Assembly: GCA_021201735.1 (NCBI GenBank)
Contig: JAJQEJ010000042.1
Coordinates: 1-39,746 of the forward strand
Direction: 5' to 3'
Length of the DNA: 39,746 bases
Source: Oscillospiraceae bacterium
Lineage (GTDB): Bacteria > Bacillota > Clostridia > Oscillospirales > Oscillospiraceae
Under the pieces are notes generated by a model, which was not told the origin of the DNA, ran no database searches, and saw only the letters and a program-made list of their open reading frames with translations. The translations under genes and the position numbers were made by a program. Of this stretch, positions 8,059 through 17,112 are shown piece after piece (positions within the stretch are counted from its first letter, which is position 1; each line of letters starts with the position of its first letter).

Positions 8059-8922
8059 TTATAGCAGCATAGTGCCGATGCCCTCGTCGGAGAGCATCTC
8101 AATGAGGATGGAGTGCGGAATGCGCCCGTCGAGAATGTGGGTACGCTTCACGCCGGAGCGCACCGCCTCCACACAGCAGTCCACCTTGGGGATCATACCG
8201 CCCGAGATGATCCCCTGCCGCACCAGCGCCGGCACCTCGGAGCAGTGCACCACATGGATGAGGGTGTTCTCATCGTCCCGGTCGCGCAGCAGGCCGCGGA
8301 TATCGGTCAGCAGCAACAGCTTCTCCGCGCCAAGCGCCACGGCGATTTTGGCGGCGGCGGTATCGGCGTTAATATTGTAAGAGGTCTCCGCGTCAATCCC
8401 CTGCGCGATGGTCGCAATGACGGGGATAAACCCGCTGTTGAGGCAGTCTTCAATCGGCGCGGGGTTCACCCCAGTCACCTCGCCAACCAGCCCGTATTTT
8501 TTATCCAGCTTCACCGCCGTAAGCATCGCGCCGTCCAAGCCGCAGAGCCCGATTGCCTTTCCGCCCATGCGGTTGAGGGTGGAGACCAGATTTTTGTTGA
8601 TCTTCCCGCACAGCACCTGCTGCACGAGCTCCATGGTCTCCTCGTCGGTATAGCGCAGGCCGTCAACAAAGACGGACTCCTTCCCCACACGCCGGAGCAT
8701 GTCGGAAATCTCCGGCCCGCCGCCGTGTACCACAACAACGCGGATACCCACCAGCGAGAGGAGGATCATATCGCTCATGACCGCCGCGCGCAGATCGTCC
8801 GAAATCATCGCGTTGCCGCCGTACTTGATCACGACCGTTTTCCCCGCATATTTCTGGATGTAGGGCAGTGCCTCCGCCAGGACGGTGGCGCGGTCGATAT
8901 GGGAGTAAGACATTTCAGGCAT
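8059..8922 (-). CDS. argB: Acetylglutamate kinase
   Basis: It phosphorylates N-acetylglutamate and belongs to the amino acid kinase family. The 287 residues include VVIKYGGNAM at the N-terminus (phosphate-binding Lys), VVHGGGPEI (the GG motif), and the C-terminal GGMIPKVDCCVEAV segment typical of ArgB. AAGGAAGGAG precedes ATG 8922 at 7 bases; a second in-frame ATG at 8913 is less well placed. The N-terminal helix and the C-terminal part resemble the arginine-feedback-sensitive hexameric type, which would give end-product control, but this is not certain from sequence alone. Confidence 0.95.
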   Translation of the reverse strand: MPEMSYSHIDRATVLAEALPYIQKYAGKTVVIKYGGNAMISDDLRAAVMSDMILLSLVGIRVVVVHGGGPEISDMLRRVGKESVFVDGLRYTDEETMELVQQVLCGKINKNLVSTLNRMGGKAIGLCGLDGAMLTAVKLDKKYGLVGEVTGVNPAPIEDCLNSGFIPVIATIAQGIDAETSYNINADTAAAKIAVALGAEKLLLLTDIRGLLRDRDDENTLIHVVHCSEVPALVRQGIISGGMIPKVDCCVEAVRSGVKRTHILDGRIPHSILIEMLSDEGIGTMLL

Positions 8923-8944
8923 CTCCGGACTCCTTCCTTCTAAC

Positions 8945-10162
8945 TCAGGTTCTATAATCCCCGTTGATCTTCACATAGTCATAGGTGAGGTCGCAGCCCC
9001 AGCAGACGGCTGCCTGCCCCCCTTCATTGAGATTGATGTCAATGATAATCTCCCGCTCGGAGAGGATGCGCTTTGCCGCGTCTTCATCAAATTCCAAACC
9101 CGTTCCCATGGTGCAGACGGGTATCTCTCCCGCCGCCGAACAGAATTTGACGTCCACAAATTCGGGGCGAAACGGCGCTTTGGAGTAGCCCATGGCGCAG
9201 AGGACGCGCCCCCAGTTTGCGTCCGCGCCGAACATGGCGGACTTAACAAGCGGGGAGCCGATCACGGACATGGCAAGCCGCTCGGCGCTCTCCTCGCTTC
9301 TCGCGTGGTGCACACAGCAGGTCAAAAGATGGCTCGCCCCTTCCCCGTCAGCCGCAATGGCACGGGCGAGAGCTTCGCAGACGGCGCACAGCGCGGCGGT
9401 AAATGCGCTGTATTTGTCGTCCTTCCACTCAATCTGCTCATTGCCCGCCATGCCGTTTGCCAGCACCACGCACATATCGTTCGTGGAGGTGTCCCCGTCC
9501 ACTGTCACACGGTTAAAGGTGCGCGGCACTACCTCGTGCAGCGCCTCAGTGAGGACATCGGGCATAATGGCACAGTCGGTCGTCACAAAGCAGAGCATGG
9601 TGCCCATATTGGGGTGGATCATACCGGAGCCCTTCGCCATCGCGCCAATGGTGACGGTCTTGCCGCCGATATCACAGGTGACGGCGCACTCTTTTTTGAC
9701 GGTATCGGTGGTCATAATCGCACTGGCCGCCGCGTCGGCGCCATCCGGCGAGAGTGCTTGCGCGAGCGCAGGCATTCCTTTTTTGATCGCCGCAATGTTC
9801 AGCGTCTGCCCGATGACCCCGGTGGACGCAACCACAAAATCCGACGCGTCCCGCCCGGTCGCCTCCGCCGCGTACTCGCACATCGCCTTGGCGTTCTCCT
9901 GTCCCATGGGCGCGCAGGCGTTTGCATTGCCGGAATTGACAATCACGCCCCACGCGCTGCCGTTTTCCAGATGCTCCATCGTCACATAGATGGGTGCCGC
10001 CTTGACCCGGTTCATGGTGTAGGTTGCCGCCGCGCTGCACTCCTGCGCGGACAGGATCATCGCCAGATCCTTCTCCGTCTGTGCGCCGGCCTTGACCCCG
10101 CAGTGTATCCCCGCCGCCTGAAACCCGGCAGGTGCGGTCACGCCGCCCGTTACTTGCTGCAT
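8945..10162 (-). CDS. argJ: Bifunctional ornithine acetyltransferase / N-acetylglutamate synthase
   Basis: ArgJ transfers acetyl from N-acetylornithine to glutamate, recycling the acetyl group; many also use acetyl-CoA. The protein has 405 residues. It self-cleaves at the conserved Thr, here Gly187-Thr188 in HPNMGTML (commonly ATML), giving alpha and beta chains. The MQQ start at 10162 is chosen because ACAGGAGCG lies 8 bases upstream; a start at 10192 would overlap argC without a binding site. The gene removes the need for argA and argE, neither of which is in the window. The GTML variant may affect cleavage speed. Confidence 0.94.
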   Translation of the reverse strand: MQQVTGGVTAPAGFQAAGIHCGVKAGAQTEKDLAMILSAQECSAAATYTMNRVKAAPIYVTMEHLENGSAWGVIVNSGNANACAPMGQENAKAMCEYAAEATGRDASDFVVASTGVIGQTLNIAAIKKGMPALAQALSPDGADAAASAIMTTDTVKKECAVTCDIGGKTVTIGAMAKGSGMIHPNMGTMLCFVTTDCAIMPDVLTEALHEVVPRTFNRVTVDGDTSTNDMCVVLANGMAGNEQIEWKDDKYSAFTAALCAVCEALARAIAADGEGASHLLTCCVHHARSEESAERLAMSVIGSPLVKSAMFGADANWGRVLCAMGYSKAPFRPEFVDVKFCSAAGEIPVCTMGTGLEFDEDAAKRILSEREIIIDINLNEGGQAAVCWGCDLTYDYVKINGDYRT

Positions 10163-10181
10163 CGTATTCACGCTCCTGTTC

Positions 10182-11126
10182 TCAAAATCCATGCAGTCCC
10201 GCCGTCTCCGCGAAACCGAGCATGAGGTTCATATTCTGTACCGCCGCGCCGGATGCGCCCTTACCGAGGTTATCGAAGCGGGAGATAAAAATCACCTGCT
10301 CCTCATTGCCCGACACGGTAATCTCCAGCGCGTCGGAGCCCGTCAGTCCGTTCCCGGGCAGGAACCCGGATTCCGGCACGTCCGGCCTGACACGGATCAG
10401 CGGCTCACCCGCGTAATATTCCGCCAATTGTTCCCGCAGTGAGGAGACCGTCTCCCCTTTGCGCAGCGCAGTCAGAAAGAACGGCACCATCACCAGCATC
10501 CCCTGCGGATAGTCGCAGATCAGTGGGGTGAAAAGCGGGGTATGGGTAAGGCCCGTTCGCTTCTGCATTTCGGGCAAATGCTTGTGCTGCAAGCCGAGCG
10601 CATATGCGCGCGGACTGCGCAGCTCCTCGGGGCGCTCCGCCGCCTCATACTGCGCAATCGCCTGTTTTCCCGCACCGGTGTAGCCGGATACGGCGTGCGC
10701 GCTGACCGGCGTATCCGCAGGGAGAATGCCCAATTCCACCAGCGGACGGGTAAGGCAGATGAAGCCCGTTGCATAGCATCCGGGATTTGCCACCCGGTGC
10801 GCACCGCGTATCTGCTCGCGCTGCCCGGCGGTCAGCTCCGGAAAGCCGTAAACCCAGCCCGGCGCGGTCCTGTGCGCGGTAGAGGCGTCGATCACGCAGG
10901 TGCGGTCAGTGTTGATCATGGCGACCGCCTGCCGCGCCGCGTCGTCCGGCAGGCAGAGAAACACCAGATCGGCAGCGTGCATCAGCTTCCCGCGCTCCGC
11001 CACATCCCTGCGCTTCTCGCTGTCAATGCGCAGCAGCTCAATATCATCCCGCCCGCCCAAGCGGTCGTAGATTTGCAGGCCGGTGGTGCCCTCCTGCCCG
11101 TCGATATATACCTTCGGCTTCTTCAT
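10182..11126 (-). CDS. argC: N-acetyl-gamma-glutamyl-phosphate reductase, short (type 2) form
   Basis: It reduces N-acetylglutamyl phosphate to the semialdehyde with NADPH. The 314-residue length and the N-terminus KVYIDGQEGTTGLQIYDRL mark the shorter type 2 ArgC, rather than the about 345-residue form with a GATGYxG start. The catalytic cysteine lies in VANPGCYATG, and HAVSGYTGAGK is also visible. Its ATG overlaps the argH stop as ATGA, so translation is coupled. Confidence 0.94.
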   Translation of the reverse strand: MKKPKVYIDGQEGTTGLQIYDRLGGRDDIELLRIDSEKRRDVAERGKLMHAADLVFLCLPDDAARQAVAMINTDRTCVIDASTAHRTAPGWVYGFPELTAGQREQIRGAHRVANPGCYATGFICLTRPLVELGILPADTPVSAHAVSGYTGAGKQAIAQYEAAERPEELRSPRAYALGLQHKHLPEMQKRTGLTHTPLFTPLICDYPQGMLVMVPFFLTALRKGETVSSLREQLAEYYAGEPLIRVRPDVPESGFLPGNGLTGSDALEITVSGNEEQVIFISRFDNLGKGASGAAVQNMNLMLGFAETAGLHGF

Positions 11127-12505
11127 GACGGGCGCTCCGCGATAAACCGCCGGATGCTCGCGATCTGTTCCTCCACCGCGTCCCTGGACGGGCCGCCGTA
11201 CACCTTGCGCCCATTGACGCAGGTTTTGAGCTCCAGCGCCTGATAGACATCGGCATCAAAGAGGCCGGACACCGCACGAAAGTCCTTGAGCGGCAAGGTG
11301 TCAAGGCTCTCCCCTGTCTTAATGCACATATTCACGAGCCGCCCGACGATCATGTACGCGTCACGAAACGGCAGCCCCTTCTTCACCAGATAGTCAGCGC
11401 AGTCGGTGGCGTTAATAAAGCCGGAAGACGCGGCGCGCGCCATATTTTTTGGCTTTACCGTGAGGGTATCCACCATGGCGGTAAATACGGGGATGCACTG
11501 GCGCACCGTATCGATGGTGTCAAAGACCGGCTCCTTATCCTCCTGCATATCCTTGTTGTACGCAAGGGGGAGCCCCTTCATCACGGTGAGCAGGGTGATG
11601 AGCGCGCCGTAGACCCGCCCCGTCTTGCCGCGCACCAGCTCCGCCACATCAGGGTTCTTCTTCTGCGGCATGATGGACGAGCCGGTGGAGTAGGCGTCGT
11701 CGAGCTCCACAAACTGGAATTCCCACGAGCACCAGAGGATAATTTCCTCCGAAAAGCGCGAGAGATGCATCATCATAATGGAGCATGCGGAGAGAAACTC
11801 AAGGGCGTAGTCCCGGTCGGACACCGCATCCATAGAGTTCTCCGTCGGCTGGCGGAAGCCGAGCGCCTGCGCCGTCTGGAACCGGTCAACCGGATATGTG
11901 GAGGTGGCGAGCGCGCCCGCGCCGAGCGGGCACTCGTCCATACGCGTGAGGCAGTCCTCCAGACGGGTGATATCGCGCCGGAACATGTTGGCGTAGGCCA
12001 TCAGGTGGTGCGCGAAGGTCGTCGGCTGCGCGCGCTGCAAATGGGTGTAGCCCGGCATGACGGTGGTGAGGTTCCCCTCCGCCTTCTTCACGAGCACCGC
12101 TTCCAAATCCAGCACCATGCGGATGATCTCCGGCAGCTGCTTTTTGACGTAGAGGCGGAAGTCCACCGCAACCTGGTCGTTGCGGCTGCGCCCCGTGTGC
12201 AGGCGCTTGCCAGTCGCCCCAATACGCTCGGTGAGCATCGTCTCGATATTCATGTGAATATCCTCATTGTCGATGGAAAACTCCACCCGGTCCGCCTCAA
12301 TATCGGCCAAAATCGCACGGAGGCCCGCGGTAATCTCCGCCGACTCCTCCGGGGTGATAATCCCCTGCCGTCCCAGCATCTCCGCGTGGGCGATGGAGCC
12401 TGTGATATCCTCCAGATACAGCCGCGCGTCGAACGGGATGGATGAGTTAAAGTCGTTTACCAGTGTATCGGTCTCTTTTTGAAACCGCCCTGCCCATAAT
12501 TTCAT
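11123..12505 (-). CDS. argH: Argininosuccinate lyase
   Basis: It cleaves argininosuccinate to arginine and fumarate and belongs to the fumarase/aspartase superfamily of homotetramers. The 460 residues include the N-terminal MKLWAGRF, the HTGRSRNDQVA substrate motif and the signature loop GSSIMPQKKNPD carrying the catalytic Ser. TAGGAGCG precedes the ATG at 12505. It follows argG by 22 bases and overlaps argC by 4 bases. Confidence 0.97.
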   Translation of the reverse strand: MKLWAGRFQKETDTLVNDFNSSIPFDARLYLEDITGSIAHAEMLGRQGIITPEESAEITAGLRAILADIEADRVEFSIDNEDIHMNIETMLTERIGATGKRLHTGRSRNDQVAVDFRLYVKKQLPEIIRMVLDLEAVLVKKAEGNLTTVMPGYTHLQRAQPTTFAHHLMAYANMFRRDITRLEDCLTRMDECPLGAGALATSTYPVDRFQTAQALGFRQPTENSMDAVSDRDYALEFLSACSIMMMHLSRFSEEIILWCSWEFQFVELDDAYSTGSSIMPQKKNPDVAELVRGKTGRVYGALITLLTVMKGLPLAYNKDMQEDKEPVFDTIDTVRQCIPVFTAMVDTLTVKPKNMARAASSGFINATDCADYLVKKGLPFRDAYMIVGRLVNMCIKTGESLDTLPLKDFRAVSGLFDADVYQALELKTCVNGRKVYGGPSRDAVEEQIASIRRFIAERPS

Positions 12506-12527
12506 TGCTGTCGCTCCTATCGATCAT

Positions 12528-13742
12528 TTAAAGCAAACCCTGCTGCTTGAGCGCCCGCACCTGAATGGGCAGGCCATAGAGATTGATAAAGCCCTTCGAG
12601 TCCATTTGGTCATAGTCGCTCTCGCCAAAGGTTGCAATATCCTCCGAGTAGAGGGAATAGGGGGACTGCGCACCCGCGTTGATCATATTCCCCTTGTAAA
12701 GCCCCAGCTTCACCGTTCCGGTTACCGTCTGCTGCGTAACGTCCGCGAATGCGCTGAGCGCCTCGCGCAGGGTGGTGAACCACTGGCCATTGTACACCAG
12801 CTCGCCAAAGGTAATGCCAAGCTCCGCTTTCTTGTGCGCCGTTGCCTTGTCGAGACACAGTGTCTCCAGAATGCGATGCGCCTCATATAAAATTGCGCCG
12901 CCGGGGGTCTCATATACGCCGCGGCACTTCATGCCGACCAGACGGTTTTCCACAATATCCAGAATGCCGATGCCGTTCTTGCCGCCGAGCTCGTTGAGCC
13001 TGCGCACCATGTCGGCCCCCTTCATTGTTACCCCGTCGAGCGCGACGGGAATGCCCTTTTCAAATTCCAGCGTCAAATACGTCACCGCATCGGGTGCCTG
13101 CTGCGGGGAGACTCCCATCTCCAAAAAGCCCTCCTTTTGATACTGCGGCTCGTTGGACGGGTCCTCCAGATCCAGCCCCTCATGGGAGAGGTGCCAGAGG
13201 TTCTTATCCTTGGAGTAGTTGGTTTCCCTGTTAATTTTCAGCGGAATATGGTGCGCCTCCGCATAGGCGATCTCCTTGTCGCGGCTATCGAGTTCCCATG
13301 TGCGCCACGGGGCGATCACCTTCATTTTCGGCGCAAAGGCCTTTATGGCGAGCTCAAAACGCACCTGATCGTTCCCCTTGCCCGTGCAGCCGTGGGCAAT
13401 GGCGTCCGCGCCCTCCTTGATGGCGATCTCTACAATGTGCTTTGCGATGATGGGGCGGGCAAAGGCGGTACCGAGCAGGTACTCCTCATACTTCGCGCCC
13501 GCTTTGAGCGTCGGGAAGATATAGTCCTCCACAAATTCATCCACCAGATCAAGCACATAGAGCTTGGAAGCGCCGGTCTTCAGCGCCTTCTCCTCCAGAC
13601 CGTCGAGCTCGGTGCCCTGCCCGACGTCGCCGGAAACCGCGATGACTTCACAGTTATCATAGTGCTCCTTGAGCCACGGAATCATCACTGAGGTATCTAA
13701 ACCGCCGGAGTAGGCGAGGACTACTTTTTTGATATCTGACAT
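12528..13742 (-). CDS. argG: Argininosuccinate synthase
   Basis: It joins citrulline and aspartate using ATP. The P-loop-like pyrophosphatase motif [11 protein letters not shown] is at the N-terminus, and [14 protein letters not shown] and [14 protein letters not shown] follow. The protein has 404 residues. ATG 13742 has GGAGGG at 7 bases; a start 15 bases earlier would cover this site. It is the first gene of the arg operon, and its leader holds the ARG-box/terminator element. Confidence 0.97.
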   Translation of the reverse strand: MSDIKKVVLAYSGGLDTSVMIPWLKEHYDNCEVIAVSGDVGQGTELDGLEEKALKTGASKLYVLDLVDEFVEDYIFPTLKAGAKYEEYLLGTAFARPIIAKHIVEIAIKEGADAIAHGCTGKGNDQVRFELAIKAFAPKMKVIAPWRTWELDSRDKEIAYAEAHHIPLKINRETNYSKDKNLWHLSHEGLDLEDPSNEPQYQKEGFLEMGVSPQQAPDAVTYLTLEFEKGIPVALDGVTMKGADMVRRLNELGGKNGIGILDIVENRLVGMKCRGVYETPGGAILYEAHRILETLCLDKATAHKKAELGITFGELVYNGQWFTTLREALSAFADVTQQTVTGTVKLGLYKGNMINAGAQSPYSLYSEDIATFGESDYDQMDSKGFINLYGLPIQVRALKQQGLL

Positions 13743-13790
13743 GGAAATACCCTCCATTATTTTTTATTTTACATAGTCTATCATAGCCAA

Positions 13791-13839
13791 GAAAAAAAAG
13801 CAAGCGCATTATTGAATAAATATTCGAATAATGCGCTTG
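13791..13839 (-). terminator. Terminator or attenuator hairpin ahead of argG
   Basis: Positions 13801-13813 pair perfectly with 13827-13839 (13 bp). Five further inner pairs (13814-13818 with 13821-13825) form past one bulged G. On the minus strand the stem is followed by eight U residues (13792-13799). It lies 78 bases after the stop of the leftward upstream gene and 49 bases before argG, so it either ends that transcript or acts as a leader terminator of argG. Confidence 0.75.
13811..13829. promoter_or_regulatory. ARG-box-like palindrome (ArgR/AhrC operator candidate)
   Basis: ATTGAATAAATATTCGAAT matches the classical ARG box pattern TGAATwwwwATTCA except for one base (G for the final A). 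It is located in the loop-side half of the hairpin before argG. A weaker half-site, ATTCATC, lies at 13851-13857. ArgR hexamers usually bind paired boxes with closer spacing. No argR gene is in this window. Confidence 0.5.
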
Positions 13840-13916
13840 ATCATGTATACTATTCATCTAAAAATGTATATTCCCCGATATTTTGTATATCTGTCCTTCT
13901 TGTGCAGGCCAGCAGT

Positions 13917-14621
13917 CTAGGTATGAAATCGCCGCCGCATCGACTCTCTCAGCGACGGGATCCGCCGCACGACGATCAGCGGAATCATCAGCCCGACACA
14001 CCCGATGAGTGCAATCAGCGACCAGCTCGGCGACCACCCGCCGTAGTTAAAACGGTCAATAAACAGCTCCAGCAGCAGCACAAACACAGCGGCACAGCCA
14101 ATCCCGACGATGGCGGAGGTCAGGATGGAGCGCCCAACATTCATCCGCAGAAAGCTCAGCAGAATCACAATGGCCCCACCCGTCAGGATAATCGGCAGCG
14201 CCAGGCCCATAAACCAGTGTGTACCGTCCAGTGTCAGCGAAATCAGGTAGACATACAGGCCGCACACGATAATCCCAAAGACGACGCGCAGCAGAATTGG
14301 TATATTGTGTATCAGCAGCGGTAGTACCAAGCAGACCCACAGCACAATCGCTGAACCGATGATATAGAGCGACCAGCTCAGCTCGCCCCCCAGGAACAAA
14401 TTGACGATACCGCAGCAGATCGCCGCCGATAGTATCATGGCGGAGAGCAGCAGGGCCAGTTGCAACTGCGTGACCGGCAGCACCTCTTTACGCTCGGTGG
14501 GAAAGGGCGTCGGGGAACCAGTATCCACCGGCGCATTGGGATTGCACACCGGCGTGCGGCAGAGCGGGCATGACCGCGCCGTCTTGTCCAGTTCCACCCC
14601 ACAGTTGACGCAATATGACAT
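13917..14621 (-). CDS. Zinc-ribbon multi-pass membrane protein (DUF6320-like)
   Basis: The protein has 234 residues. It opens with a zinc ribbon, Cys4-x2-Cys7 and Cys18-x2-Cys21, then a proline-rich linker, then about six hydrophobic spans from residue 50 on. This matches the DUF6320 arrangement, whose function is unknown. ATG 14621 is chosen because TAGGAG is 9 bases upstream; an ATG two codons earlier would be only 3 bases from it. It is 32 bases after the acyltransferase-like gene and is surely its partner; DUF6320 and this acyltransferase type are often neighbours. It ends with TAG. Confidence 0.8.
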   Translation of the reverse strand: MSYCVNCGVELDKTARSCPLCRTPVCNPNAPVDTGSPTPFPTERKEVLPVTQLQLALLLSAMILSAAICCGIVNLFLGGELSWSLYIIGSAIVLWVCLVLPLLIHNIPILLRVVFGIIVCGLYVYLISLTLDGTHWFMGLALPIILTGGAIVILLSFLRMNVGRSILTSAIVGIGCAAVFVLLLELFIDRFNYGGWSPSWSLIALIGCVGLMIPLIVVRRIPSLRESMRRRFHT

Positions 14622-14653
14622 GCGCATCGACTCCTATACGTTATAATAACCCG

Positions 14654-15940
14654 CTAATCGGGGCGGTTGCTCTCCACTTTGACCGGCAACCCCTCTTTGA
14701 CGAGGAAACGGAAAAAATCCCGCTCGGTAGCACGCTCTTTGACCGTCCCAGCAAAGGTAATGGTCATGGTATTGCCGCATGAAATAGAGGCACAATGCAT
14801 TCTGGGAACCGTAGCCTGTCCCAGAATCAGTTCCACCCGCTCAACGTGCCGCTCCATCTCCTGTGGCATCCGAAACACGCCGGGGTTTGTGTATGTGCCC
14901 GAAAACGGCCGCACGCCCTCGGCCTCATAGCGTCCGGCGACAAACATGCTTTTAAATACACCGGGCAATCTCTGCAGAAAGGCATTTTCCTGTATACGCA
15001 CCGTAAAGGTAAATTGTGCCTGCAGACGCTGCCGATTTGCCATCTGGCGAATAGAATGGTGTACCTGTGACACAATTTCGGGGAAGGTATACTCCCCCAT
15101 CCTCGGGTCAATGACCGGGCGCACGGTGAGAATAAAGTTGCGCAGCGTATCCGTTGGAAATAGTCCTCTGAGATTGACCGGAATTGCCAGCGCGACCGGC
15201 TTTTCCTTCCATGGCCGCTCCCTGTGCTGCTTGTCCAAAATGACCTTGAGCAGCACCGCCGTGAGGTACTCTGTAATCGAGACGCCATACCCTTTGGCGA
15301 GCTTCTTGAGCGCATCCACCGGCAGAAAGCCCATCGTCACGTTGAGGGTATAAAACGGCTCGCTTGTCCCGACGTTTTGATAGGCCGTTTTACCCATGGG
15401 GTCGCGGTACGCACGCTTTCCGGCGTAGCGGATATACGCGTCCTCCACCTCCTCCCGGCGCGGCGGCTGCGTCACATCCAGCACGCCGTCGCTGTTCGGA
15501 ATGTCGTGTCCCAGCTGCCGCAGGTAGACGGCAAGCAGCGTACGCAAAAAAGCCATCGCCCCAAACCCGTCCGCCAGCGCGTGAAACACTTCAAGGGAAA
15601 TGCGCCGTTCATAGTAAAAAAAACGCACCAGCCAGCCATTGTCCTCCTTATAGCGCACAGGCTGGCATGGGTTGACCATATCCTCCTGCACAAAGGGGCC
15701 AGGCGCGGGATTTTGTTCCATGTAGTTCCAAAAATAGCCGTGGCGGATCCGCACCTGAAAGCCCGGAAACCGCGGCATGCAGATATCCACCGCACGCTGG
15801 AGCACCCCCGGCTGCACCTTTTCCTTCATCACGACGGAAAACCGGTATACAGCGGAATACCGCTCCTTTTGAATGGCGGAGTAGAGGAGTCCTGCGTTGT
15901 CCATACGAAACCAGCCGGTCGAACGCTTTTTTTCTGCCAA
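14654..15940 (-). CDS. Condensation/alcohol-acetyltransferase-fold protein
   Basis: This 428-residue protein resembles the CoA-dependent acyltransferase superfamily that includes alcohol acetyltransferases and nonribosomal condensation domains. The active-site motif appears as FHALADG (His120, Asp124), the reduced form of HHxxxDG. It starts with TTG at 15940 because a perfect AAAGGAGG is 7 bases upstream and there is no nearby ATG until codon 13. It is predicted to acylate a hydroxyl or amine; the substrate is unknown. It is divergent from an esterase-like gene and cotranscribed with the membrane protein downstream. It ends with TAG. Confidence 0.75.
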   Translation of the reverse strand: MAEKKRSTGWFRMDNAGLLYSAIQKERYSAVYRFSVVMKEKVQPGVLQRAVDICMPRFPGFQVRIRHGYFWNYMEQNPAPGPFVQEDMVNPCQPVRYKEDNGWLVRFFYYERRISLEVFHALADGFGAMAFLRTLLAVYLRQLGHDIPNSDGVLDVTQPPRREEVEDAYIRYAGKRAYRDPMGKTAYQNVGTSEPFYTLNVTMGFLPVDALKKLAKGYGVSITEYLTAVLLKVILDKQHRERPWKEKPVALAIPVNLRGLFPTDTLRNFILTVRPVIDPRMGEYTFPEIVSQVHHSIRQMANRQRLQAQFTFTVRIQENAFLQRLPGVFKSMFVAGRYEAEGVRPFSGTYTNPGVFRMPQEMERHVERVELILGQATVPRMHCASISCGNTMTITFAGTVKERATERDFFRFLVKEGLPVKVESNRPD

Positions 15941-15966
15941 TGCGCCGCCTCCTTTCCTTCCATATT

Positions 15967-15994
15967 AGATTAGCATAGCATGTTTTTCTGTCAA
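15967..15994 (-). promoter_or_regulatory. Promoter of the acyltransferase/DUF6320 unit
   Basis: Read on the minus strand, TTGACA (15994-15989) is separated by 16 bases from TAATCT (15972-15967), which is preceded by TGC, an extended -10. The TTG start lies about 20 bases downstream of the expected transcript start. Confidence 0.65.
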
Positions 15995-16037
15995 GTACAA
16001 GTAGATTGAAAGTAAATTTATGTAAATTATGATTCCC

Positions 16038-16066
16038 TTCCATTTTTCCATAAACTATGTTATAAT
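16038..16066 (+). promoter_or_regulatory. Promoter of the esterase/galE/hydrolase unit
   Basis: TATAAT at 16061-16066 carries an extended -10 TGT just upstream. The -35 element, TTCCAT at 16038-16043 with 17-base spacing, is poor. It drives the rightward genes and is divergent from the promoter at 15967-15994. Confidence 0.55.
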
Positions 16067-16112
16067 TAATGACAACTTTCATCGAAATCATTGCTCTGGG
16101 GAGGTAACTAAA

Positions 16113-17087
16113 GTGGATCAGCAGCATTTCAAAATGAACACGAATCATGCACTCCATTCTCCCTCCCACGGCAGGGCAAAACCGCCAAAGGTTATGAAGC
16201 CCTATCTCCGCGCGCTCGCCGCGCTGCATTCGGTTACCTGCCCCGCCTCCATGCAGCCCAAGGATTTAGAAAAGCAAAGAAAGGGGCAGGAGCTGCTCGG
16301 TCGGCTCATCTCCCCCATCAGCGGCACCGGCTTTGAGCCGTTTTCCATCGGGGACATGAACGCCGCGTGGGTCACGCCCGCGCACGGCTTTGACCGCAAC
16401 CACGCCATCCTCTTCTGCCACGGCGGCGGGTATACGAGCGGTACGCTCGGCTATTCCCGCCTGTTTGCCTCCCGGCTCGCGAACACCACAGGGTATCAGG
16501 TGCTCTGCTTTGAATACCGTCTTGCGCCGGAAAACCCGTATCCCGCCGCCGTGGAGGATGCGGTCAGGGCGTGGGATTATCTGATGTATCACGGCTTCGG
16601 TGCGCGCGACATTGTTCTGGCAGGCGACTCCGCCGGGGGGAATCTTGCCCTTGTGCTCGCCCACCGGTTAAAGCGTGCGGGCCGCCGTCTCCCCTCCCGC
16701 ATGGTGCTTGTCTCCCCGTGGACGGACATGACGCTGAGCGGGCGCTCCTATCATGACAAAGAGATGCTCGACCCCATGCTCTCCCTCGACTATCTCTGGG
16801 CGGTGCGCAGTGCCTACGCCGGAGATGCCGACGATTATGCGAATCCCGACCTCTCCCCGCTGTTCGGTGATTTTAGCGGTTTCCCGCCCATCCTCGTGCA
16901 GGTGGGGAGCAATGAGCTGCTCCTCTCCGACTCCATCCGGCTACGCGACCGCGTCATCCGCGCGGGCGGCCATTGCCGTCTGGAGGTGTGGCGCGATATG
17001 TTCCATGTATTCCAGACCTTCCCCATCAAAAAAGCCGCCGAGGCTGTGGAGCACATCGGCGACTTCATCGGGGAACAGTTTTATTGA
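16113..17087 (+). CDS. HSL-type alpha/beta hydrolase (esterase/deacetylase)
   Basis: This 324-residue protein has the hormone-sensitive-lipase motifs: the oxyanion segment FCHGGGYTSG and the catalytic serine in GDSAGGN. The likely acid lies in the VGSNELLLSDS region and the catalytic His in DMFHVF. A GTG start at 16113 is chosen, with GGGGAGGT at 7 bases; no ATG in the leader has a good site. The family cleaves short acyl esters or removes acetyl groups. It is divergently paired with an acyltransferase-like gene, suggesting opposing or joint steps on one acylated product, which is inference. Confidence 0.85.
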   Translation: MDQQHFKMNTNHALHSPSHGRAKPPKVMKPYLRALAALHSVTCPASMQPKDLEKQRKGQELLGRLISPISGTGFEPFSIGDMNAAWVTPAHGFDRNHAILFCHGGGYTSGTLGYSRLFASRLANTTGYQVLCFEYRLAPENPYPAAVEDAVRAWDYLMYHGFGARDIVLAGDSAGGNLALVLAHRLKRAGRRLPSRMVLVSPWTDMTLSGRSYHDKEMLDPMLSLDYLWAVRSAYAGDADDYANPDLSPLFGDFSGFPPILVQVGSNELLLSDSIRLRDRVIRAGGHCRLEVWRDMFHVFQTFPIKKAAEAVEHIGDFIGEQFY

Positions 17088-17112
17088 TAGAGAAAAAAGG
17101 TGGTGTTGAGCT

